Shown here piece after piece: positions 57,477 through 64,000 of a DNA stretch of 64,000 nucleotides. The notes below the pieces were generated by a model. The model was not told where the DNA came from, made no database searches, and saw nothing but the letters and a program-made list of their open reading frames with translations. Position 1 is the stretch's first letter; each line of letters begins with the position of its first letter. Source of the stretch: Saccharum officinarum (taxonomy: Eukaryota; Streptophyta; Magnoliopsida; Poales; Poaceae); NCBI GenBank assembly GCA_020631735.1, contig CM036225.1, positions 62,777,183-62,841,182 on the forward strand, written 5' to 3'. The translations under genes were made by a program, and so were the position numbers.

Positions 57477-57719
57477 TTGAATAGAGTATTTTATTCTGAA
57501 ATGCATTTCATTCCGAGCATGTTGCACCCATTTATGCATCCATTATATTTATTGTGCATTCATGCAATAGGTGCACCGGAGGGGGTAACTCTCCTCGAAT
57601 TCGAGCCTGTGATTCCGGAGGAGGACCAGGAGCAGCAGGAGCCCGAGGATCCAGCAGGCGAAGGAGTGCCCGCAGACGACCTTCCTGAGTGTCCAGACCA
57701 CCGGCCGCAACCTTTCTGA
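57477..57719 (+). other. Small acidic reading frame in the LTR
   Basis: An open frame of 80 codons crosses an acceptor-like ATGCAATAG at about 57571. Beyond it, the frame reads APEGVTLLEFEPVIPEEDQE followed by an acidic, Pro-rich stretch, then a stop. The composition resembles the acidic end of the extra ORF at 60006. Whether it is translated is unknown. Confidence 0.3.
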
Positions 57720-58760
57720 AAGGCAAGCCCCGGTGCATGCTGAACCTACTGTTTTATAAATTAATCTTGAGTACTTTTAATTGTTTACTGCATTAAGTTG
57801 TAGGAGTTATATGAAAACACTTGTTGCATTATACCTGTCCTTGTCCAGATATCGTACTTAATCCTATTTTAGGTTTAGGCACGTGTCAATGCTTAGCCCT
57901 GCTTAGTACGGTAGAAGTCGGGTGATTTCCGGTCATCCGCGAGATGTAGGAAGGAGTCACGAGTGGCTCTATGGCTATCGTGAATGGAACCATGCTTAAA
58001 AATGAAATTGAGACCGGGCGGGAGTTCGATAGTACAGCCGCAAGACACTTCACGTCTTGGGTGTGGAGCTATGCCCGTCTGAGTCGTTTAAGGACCGATT
58101 CGCTGTACGTCCTTGAGTCATGTTGAACGCAGTCTAACACTTAGTTGGCCGGATAACCCGTTCCGACCGCGAAGCCGAGTAATGTGGTTCAGGCCGGGAA
58201 TCGAATGGTAGGTTGCTTCTTGGAGGAGAGAAAGGATGTGCTTGGGGACATTGGCGTGAGACCAAGGGGGGGTTAGAGTCCCTATCACCTGGCAGAGTGT
58301 CGCCCTTGGGGTCGCGACATTATTCGGACCCGCGATTCCTGAATCATATGAAACGGTGGCTTGTGCGACCCTGGCAGGGGCCTGCGCGGTGAGTGTTAGA
58401 AATACCCCTCCAGCTGGATAGGAATTCGATTCGAATCGCCGTCGCTCCCGGTTAGTGAGCACTTGACTTGAGCAGCGGCAACGTAGATCTCATTAAATGA
58501 ACTGGTGGTTAAGGGAATGATACAATGTTGCCGCAATGATATACCTGCTATGGATATAATAATAATGTTGTTTGATTATAATCAAGTGCATGTTTAGTAC
58601 AGGTGCTAAGATAGATGACAGGTAAATGCTAAAAATAACTGCTAGTACAGGTTATAAGAGTTTCAATTACTTATGCCTTTATGCAAAATGTTATGTCAGC
58701 TAGCCTCTTGTGTAAGCCTTGCATAATCCTTGGTGTCATCTTATTTCTGGTTTTCGACGG

Positions 58761-58814
58761 GTAAGTCTAGCTGAGTACATTCCAGTACTCAGGGTTTATT
58801 CCCTCCTGTTGCAG
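58761..58814 (+). other. Intron-like unit in the LTR
   Basis: GGGTAAGTCTAGCTGAGTAC starts with a consensus donor (GTAAGT at 58761). The unit ends CCCTCCTGTTGCAG at 58814, a strong acceptor directly followed by ATG. At 54 bp it is very short for a plant intron, so each half may instead pair with other sites in the leader. Confidence 0.4.
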
Positions 58815-59228
58815 ATGACATGCTTTATCAGGGATTCTGCAAGACGTGTCTCCACCCTGCGGGTGATGATGACTAGATCACAAGGGCGTGATCGTCTTTA
58901 TGTACTTTCCTCATGCTTTTGCGGGATGTCGATCATCCAGACTGGCAGTATTTAATTAACTAGTGTGTGTGTTATGCTTCCGCTACTTTCAAACTTGGTT
59001 TGTAATATTTGCTACTCCGTGGTGTAAACTTATTTCAGAACTACTTGTGAAATGTATCGTATGATGTTGTATGTTGAATGATGCGATCCTGGTTGTAAGC
59101 AGTTTGGTTTGAAATCCTTCGTGATTTCGATTGACTACCGGGATTATATGGGCTCAAGTTTGAAAATTTGAGCGCTTCGGTGCTTGTTTTCGTACTTGTG
59201 CTCTTATAATTTGGTCGGTTCTGTTACA

Positions 59229-60005
59229 GCTGGTACCGGAGCATAATTCAACATTAAACACATCTTACGAGTAATTAAAAACAAAAGTATTTGTTTGCGA
59301 AAAGGGTTAAACTCTAAAAAATTATTTTTTAGGTATGCCAGTGATCACATCCCTTAGCCCAAATAAGGACTCTTAGGTGGCTTATTATAAAGACTAACTT
59401 GGGGGCCTTGTTTGTTTTTGTTTCGTCGTCCATACGGCGTGATATTGTATGGATGCCATCCACTTGGGTGGTAATGTATGGATCAATTACCTCGACGCTC
59501 TGGTAAGTGTGAGTTGTGAGAGCATGATCGTCCAACCGGCGGTCTAGGGGAGAGTAGTTTTGGTGACTTACATCTTTACATGTTTAAACCATGTAACTAT
59601 GTAAAAGCACTTAATTGTGGGCATCTATCAATCGGGTAGCTTTGATACTGAAGTATATACATCCGGGGATGTGTATATGGAAAGTATTTAATTTACTGCT
59701 TTCTTGTGTGCATATATTGGGAATTGTTGGGCTGCAATGAAATTTTCTGCAGGTACACTAACAGCGTAACGAGTAGACCGATAGTTTCGCTTATATGAGA
59801 GAACGTATGTATGCCACCGCCTAGCGTTAGAACTTTAGGTTTCTACTAAGGTGAGAGGGCGTACGGAACGTGCATGCATCATGTTTAATTATATCATACA
59901 TATCATTTACTCCCTCCTTAAAAATTTCTGTACTCCCGACTAAAGTAAATTTCGTATCCCCTAAATGATCCTCACTTTAAGTCGTATCTTATCTTGTTGC
60001 TACAG
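59229..60005 (+). other. Leader between the LTR and the extra ORF
   Basis: AT-rich 5' leader starting with the primer-binding site. A consensus donor, CTCTG/GTAAGTGTGAG, lies at 59502/59503. The leader ends in a polypyrimidine tract and CAG directly at the ATG of the extra ORF. Confidence 0.5.
59231..59242 (+). other. Primer-binding site, initiator-Met tRNA type
   Basis: TGGTACCGGAGC begins two bases after the LTR end. It matches the usual plant iMet site TGGTATCAGAGC at 10 of 12 positions. Confidence 0.75.
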
Positions 60006-60620
60006 ATGGCACGTACCAAGAGGACCGCTCGTAAGTCCACTGGGGGCAGGGCACCGCGTCACCAGCTCGCTCCACGTGAGCCCCGCCCTGAGCCTACTGA
60101 GGTGGAAAGGCTGAGGGCAGAGTTGGCTGAAGTGACTGCTGCCAGGAATGCAGCACGGCAACAACTGGAACAAGTGATTCATGATCGTGATCAAGAAACG
60201 CTTGCAGTCCAGAGGTTGACAGTGGCAAACCGCAACTGTCAACGCATGTTGGTCCGTGTGATGGAACAGAGGGATGAAGCCTGGCACGAGGAGAACGTTC
60301 TGAGAGCTCGTCAGTTTGAGCTCGAGCAACAGTTGGAGAACGCTGAAGAATACAATGATAATCTTCATGAAGAAGTGCACCGCCTGAACAACGAGCTTAA
60401 TCCCCTGCTGCCTCGAAACAACAACGTCGATGAGGACATGGGTTCGGGAATCTTCATGGCTGAGGATGATGATGAAGTGGAGGTTGATGGACCACAGGAT
60501 GCCCCACCTGCAGAAGCACCAGAGGAAGAGCCAGAAGAAGAAGAAGACGAGGAGTTAGAGCCTGTCAGTGATGAGGACGGCGGGGAGATCCTTGACACTG
60601 ACTCGGAGGATGATGCTTAG
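60006..60620 (+). CDS. Retroelement ORF with histone H3-tail mimic, coiled coil and acidic tail
   Basis: The ORF encodes 204 residues from the ATG at 60006. After Met, the N-terminus ARTKRTARKSTGGRAPRHQL matches the first 20 residues of histone H3 except for Q5R, K14R and K18H. It therefore keeps A1, R2, K4, R8, K9 and S10, the positions that are methylated or phosphorylated and read by chromatin proteins. There is no histone fold. Residues about 35-140 are a Leu/Glu/Arg-rich coiled coil (VERLRAELAEVTAARNAARQ). Residues 150-204 are strongly acidic. The ATG is directly preceded by a splice acceptor (CTTGTTGCTACAG). It precedes gag in the same orientation. Mimicry of the H3 tail is seen in the sequence; the function (binding chromodomains or H3 readers) is inference. 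A true histone gene is excluded by the absent core. Confidence 0.8.
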   Translation: MARTKRTARKSTGGRAPRHQLAPREPRPEPTEVERLRAELAEVTAARNAARQQLEQVIHDRDQETLAVQRLTVANRNCQRMLVRVMEQRDEAWHEENVLRARQFELEQQLENAEEYNDNLHEEVHRLNNELNPLLPRNNNVDEDMGSGIFMAEDDDEVEVDGPQDAPPAEAPEEEPEEEEDEELEPVSDEDGGEILDTDSEDDA

Positions 60621-61277
60621 AGTAGTCATCACGTGCCTATAATGTTAGGATCGTCTTTTGTGCCCTCCCTGTGAAGGAGTGAGGCCTTGTAATAACTTGA
60701 CTTTGGGATGTAAGGTTGAACCGTATGTTTCCTGAATGTAGTTTGAACCTGTTAATTTCGATCACAACTTGATGTCTTATTATGTTGCGTTCGATGATGG
60801 TGTCACGATTAGCACCCTTCGGTGCCGCGACGAAACCGAGGGCCTCCTATGGCGCGCGACATAAGGCTGTGCTGCTTGGCACGCGCAGGTATCGAGGTGG
60901 CTAGTCATGATCCACCATGGAACTCTTCATTGAGAAGTCTCTTTGTGGTCAGTTTGAAGTAGCCTTTCACAGTCAACTAAAAATCTTGAGATCGAATCCA
61001 AGTACCGTGCAAAAGGTCAAAAATCACGTAGATAGCAACGTAAACGGTCCGGTAACCGTTGTGCTCCCTGTGAGTGAGCCTTTATCAAAGAGCATCTTGT
61101 TGGATTACCAAGTATGATCTCGTCAAATGATGCGCTAGAATGGATTGTGCGGTTGTGATGAATTATTGTGCCTTAATTATTATGAGAAATCTATTCATAC
61201 AGTCAGATTGACATTTCGCAATAATTCATCTACAAATTTCCCACATCGTCAGTGCTCATTGGCTATGCATTTTGCAG
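60621..61277 (+). other. Spacer between the extra ORF and gag
   Basis: 657 bp with no conserved reading frame. It ends TATGCATTTTGCAG, a consensus 3' splice site, directly against the gag ATG at 61278. A transcript using the donor at 59502 could skip the extra ORF. Confidence 0.45.
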
Positions 61278-62780
61278 ATGTCGTACAATCTACGCCGGGG
61301 TCGTGGAAATGAGGAGGAGGAACAGCCGCCCCCTCCGCCACCACCTACTCCGGCCGAGTTGATGCAGACAGTGGTCGAAGGGCAGCGCATGTTGGCGGAT
61401 GCTATGCGCCAGCTGGCTAACCGGGAGGCTCGTCCTGGCCGCCAGGGCCCAGAGCCAAATCAGTACAGCGATTTCAAGGACTTTCTGGATACAAAGCCCC
61501 CGCTCTTCAAGGAAGCGGAAGAACCACTGCAGGCTGACGAGTGGTTGAATACCATTGAACAAAAGTTTCGTCTGCTACGCCTAACTGATGAGCTGAAAAC
61601 TGAGTATGCTTCCCATCAGTTGCATGGTCCGGCGGGCATTTGGTGGAGCCACTATCGTTCCACACTGCCTGCCAATGTCCCGATTGCTTGGGATCAGTTT
61701 AAGGCGGCATTCCGGGGAAATTATATCCCTCCCGGTCTTATGGCAATCAAGCACACAGAGTTTATGAGGCTGTCGCAAGGAAACAAAAGCCTGACTGAAT
61801 ACTTGCAGTCCTTCAACAACCTGGCAAGGTATGCCACAGAGTTTGTGGATACCGATGCCAAAAAGATTGCTAGCTTCAAAAGGGGCCTCGGCCCAAAACT
61901 GATGAAAACTATGGGCACTAGCAAATGTACTACTTTCAATGATTTCATCAGCGATGCTTTGACTCAAGAGAACAACAATGCTATCTATTCTGCCTCTAAG
62001 AGCCGCAAAAGGGCCATTGAGGCGAGTGCTTCACAGTCTCGAGCTCCAGCTGCCCCGAGGGCTCCTCCTCGCCCTCCTGCCACAAATGCTAAGTTCCGTC
62101 CTCCACAAAAGAAGGTGCCAATGAAGACTGGGTTTCGTAAGGCATATACAGTGGCTCTGCCAAAGAGTAATGCGGGCCAAGGCAGCTCCAGTGTTCCTCC
62201 TAGCAACATGCCTTGCTGGAACTGTAACAAGCCAGGCCATTGGTCCAGGAACTGTCCGTACCCTAAGAAAAATGTCAACCAAGGTAGTCGTCAGGGACAC
62301 GCCCATTATAACAGCATTGAGGAAATTCCATCTGGTGAGGTGGTCACCGCTGGTAAGTTTCTAGTTGACCAACACCCCGCAGTGGTACTTTTTGATTCAG
62401 GTGCTTCGCATTCCTTTATCAGTCCTAAGTTTGCATCTAAATTTGCACACAAGTTGCATACTGTTGAAGGTGTGGGTTATTGTATTAGCGCTGCAAGTGG
62501 GAATATTTCCACAAACAAAGTAGTGGGGAACCTTAAGTTTGAGATAGAAGGGCGAAGTTATTCGCTTGCCCTATTGGTTTTACCTGGTTTAGACATAGAT
62601 GTTATCTTGGGCATGAATTGGATGAGTCAGAATGGGGTACTCATTGACACATCCGCTCGGGTAGTTATGCTCAGAGATCCTACAGATCAAAAGGGTTTTC
62701 TAGTACAACTTCCCAGAAAGGTTGAATTGTCGGGGAAATTCATGCTGTGCAAGCAAAGGCGTTGGCCGAAATTCCAGTAG
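61278..62780 (+). CDS. Gag and aspartic protease of the Tekay-like element
   Basis: The start is the second of two close ATGs (61278), directly after a splice acceptor and reading [17 protein letters not shown] Pro-rich stretch follows, then the retrotransposon gag domain (residues about 90-190: [39 protein letters not shown]), a basic linker, and a CCHC knuckle at residues 313-326 ([14 protein letters not shown]). The aspartic protease has its active site [14 protein letters not shown] (DSG at 373-375) and VILGMNWM. The frame leaves the pol frame near residue 486 by an apparent single-base shift around 62735 and stops at 62780. In related elements gag-pol is one frame, so this is probably a mutation rather than programmed shifting. 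Confidence 0.85.
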   Translation: MSYNLRRGRGNEEEEQPPPPPPPTPAELMQTVVEGQRMLADAMRQLANREARPGRQGPEPNQYSDFKDFLDTKPPLFKEAEEPLQADEWLNTIEQKFRLLRLTDELKTEYASHQLHGPAGIWWSHYRSTLPANVPIAWDQFKAAFRGNYIPPGLMAIKHTEFMRLSQGNKSLTEYLQSFNNLARYATEFVDTDAKKIASFKRGLGPKLMKTMGTSKCTTFNDFISDALTQENNNAIYSASKSRKRAIEASASQSRAPAAPRAPPRPPATNAKFRPPQKKVPMKTGFRKAYTVALPKSNAGQGSSSVPPSNMPCWNCNKPGHWSRNCPYPKKNVNQGSRQGHAHYNSIEEIPSGEVVTAGKFLVDQHPAVVLFDSGASHSFISPKFASKFAHKLHTVEGVGYCISAASGNISTNKVVGNLKFEIEGRSYSLALLVLPGLDIDVILGMNWMSQNGVLIDTSARVVMLRDPTDQKGFLVQLPRKVELSGKFMLCKQRRWPKFQ

Positions 62781-64000
62781 TAAATGAGTTTCCGGACGTT
62801 TTTCCCGATGATTTGCCGGGACTCCCTCCGGATCGGGATGTGGAGTTTAAAATTGAGTTGTTGCCTGGCACGGCACCCATCTCTAGGAGACCCTATAGGA
62901 TGCCTCCAAATGAACTCGCTGAACTTAAGGTGCAATTGAATGAACTTTTGAAGAAGGGGTTGATTCGTCCTAGTTCATCGCCGTGGGGATGTCCTGCTAT
63001 CTTTGTAAAGAAGAAGGATCAGTCGTTGCGGATGTGCGTAGATTATAGACCTCTCAATGCAGTCACTGTCAAAAATAAGTACCCTCTACCGCGAATCGAC
63101 ATCTTGTTCGATCAGTTGTCTAAAGCTAAAGTTTTCTCCAAGATCGATCTAAGATCGGGCTACCATCAAATTAAAATTCGCCCGGAAGATGTTCCAAAGA
63201 CAGCCTTTTCTACCAGATACGGTCTTTATGAGTATCTTGTTATGTCTTTCGGCTTGACAAATGCCCCCGCACACTTCATGTACTTGATGAATTCGGTGTT
63301 TATGCCTGAATTGGACAAGTTTGTGGTGGTATTTATTGATGACATCCTGGTATACTCTGTGAATGAGGAGGATCACGCTGAACATCTGCGTATAGTCCTC
63401 ACAAGACTGCGTGAACATCAACTATATGCAAAGTTCAGTAAGTGCGAATTCTGGCTTCGTGAAGTACCTTTCCTTGGGCATGTGTTGTCCGATGGAGGAA
63501 TTATGGTGGACCCCGCCAAGGTACAGGAAGTACTGAACTGGAAGGCTCCTATCTCGGTTCACGAGGTCCGAAGTTTTCTTGGTTTGGCTGGCTATTATCG
63601 TCGCTTCATCCCGGATTTCTCCAAAATAGCCAAGCCAATGACTCGGTTGCTGCAAAAAGACACCAGGTTTGTCTGGACTCCTGAGTGTGATGCGGCTTTT
63701 CACCAACTGCGAACCCTCCTAACCTCAGCTCCGGTTTTGGCACAACCGGATATCGAGAAACCATTTGATGTTTATTGTGATGCCTCAGGCATAGGTTTGG
63801 GAGGTGTGTTGATGCAGGAAGGCCGAGTAATTGCATATACTTCTCGACAACTTCGGAAGCATGAGGTGAATTATCCAACGCATGACTTAGAACTGGCTGC
63901 AGTTGTTCATGCTTTGAAAGTATGGCGGCATTATCTGCTGGGAAATGTCTGCAATATCTACACCGATCATAAAAGCCTCAAATACATCTTCACCCAACCC
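62732..64000 (+). CDS. Reverse transcriptase and RNase H of the Tekay-like element (partial)
   Basis: Open to the window edge (423 codons, no stop). It begins [20 protein letters not shown], then the RT palm ([35 protein letters not shown]), the catalytic FIDDILVYS (FIDD at 63332-63343), RT thumb ([36 protein letters not shown]) and RNase H ([45 protein letters not shown]). All catalytic residues that I can see are present. Integrase should follow beyond the window. The frame is one base off from gag-protease upstream. Confidence 0.88.

Larger units (their letters stand above)
54239..59228 (+). repeat. 5' LTR of the Tekay-like element, about 4.99 kb
   Basis: It begins TGTAACA and ends TGTTACA, a perfect 7-bp inverted pair, with the primer-binding site directly after. 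It includes a GC-rich part (55080-56110), AT-rich parts, an internal duplication (54765-54845 against 54958-55042) and an intron-like unit near 58761-58814. Nearly 5 kb is long even for Tekay LTRs as I know them. The ends are inferred from inverted termini and the primer-binding site only, as the 3' copy is outside the window. Confidence 0.7.
54239..64000 (+). mobile_element. Tekay/Del-like Ty3/gypsy chromovirus, 5' part, running off the window
   Basis: The 5' LTR is 54239-59228, followed by a tRNA-Met-type primer-binding site, an extra ORF (60006-60620) with an H3-tail-like start, gag-protease (61278-62780) and RT/RNase H (from 62732 to the window edge). Gag and pol sequence ([31 protein letters not shown]) resemble the Tekay/Del group of chromoviruses as I know them, whose integrase normally ends in a chromodomain. 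Integrase and 3' LTR lie beyond the window. The 5' flank is AGCCA (54234-54238), the expected target duplication. Confidence 0.85.

Noticed and set aside
60006..60100. A genuine histone H3 gene
   Set aside because: Only the first 20 or so residues match. The histone fold is absent and the rest is coiled coil and acidic tail within a retroelement.

Overview
The window is nuclear DNA from a grass, most likely a panicoid such as the sorghum/sugarcane group. It has intron-containing genes with GT..AG borders, GC-rich first exons, dense MITEs, SINEs with poly-T tails, an L1-type LINE, and nested Ty3/gypsy elements of three lineages. The species call is an inference. There is one 100-N assembly gap (21216-21315).

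Layout. 1-2900: gene-like exon fragments split by a Reina-type chromovirus with terminal TGTCA/TGACA and a 5-bp target duplication. 2900-8900: two SINEs, a DUF4220 gene fragment (minus) and an LRR-only disease-resistance-like gene (plus) broken by a SINE inside its exon and ending in three related tail exons. 9500-11260: a four-exon receptor-like cytoplasmic kinase with a 4-nt insertion in its activation segment. A 6.4-kb LINE with a perfect 14-bp target duplication (11274-17633) sits in its 3' UTR. 17.6-21.2 kb: an orphan C-terminal exon, MITEs, a GC-rich MULE-like unit and a second copy of the kinase 3' end. 21.3-30.1 kb: a decayed Tat-lineage Ty3/gypsy element with two RNase H domains and, antisense to pol, a six-exon plant-mobile-domain-like gene. 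30.6-33.6 kb: a two-exon hAT-transposase-derived gene (DUF659 plus hAT dimerisation), minus strand. 39.3-41.3 kb: a small three-exon membrane-protein gene. 42.3-46.1 kb: a complete MYB-CC transcription factor of the PHR1 type, minus strand. 46.4-54.2 kb: MITE-rich intergenic DNA, including a hAT MITE nested in a Tourist MITE, and an unresolved gene-like stretch. 54.2-64 kb: the 5' two thirds of a Tekay/Del-like chromovirus with a 4.99-kb LTR, continuing past the window.

The most interesting item is an extra ORF of that last element (60006-60620), between the primer-binding site and gag. It starts with a near-copy of the histone H3 tail (ARTKRTARKSTGG, keeping K4, R8, K9 and S10), followed by a coiled coil and an acidic tail, with no histone fold. 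Both this ORF and gag have a consensus 3' splice site directly abutting the ATG, and a consensus donor lies upstream. This suggests alternatively spliced expression of a retroelement-encoded histone mimic.

The apparently functional host genes are the PHR1-like factor, the small membrane protein and the hAT-derived gene. The kinase and LRR gene carry disabling lesions as sequenced. Most of the rest is transposable-element sequence.
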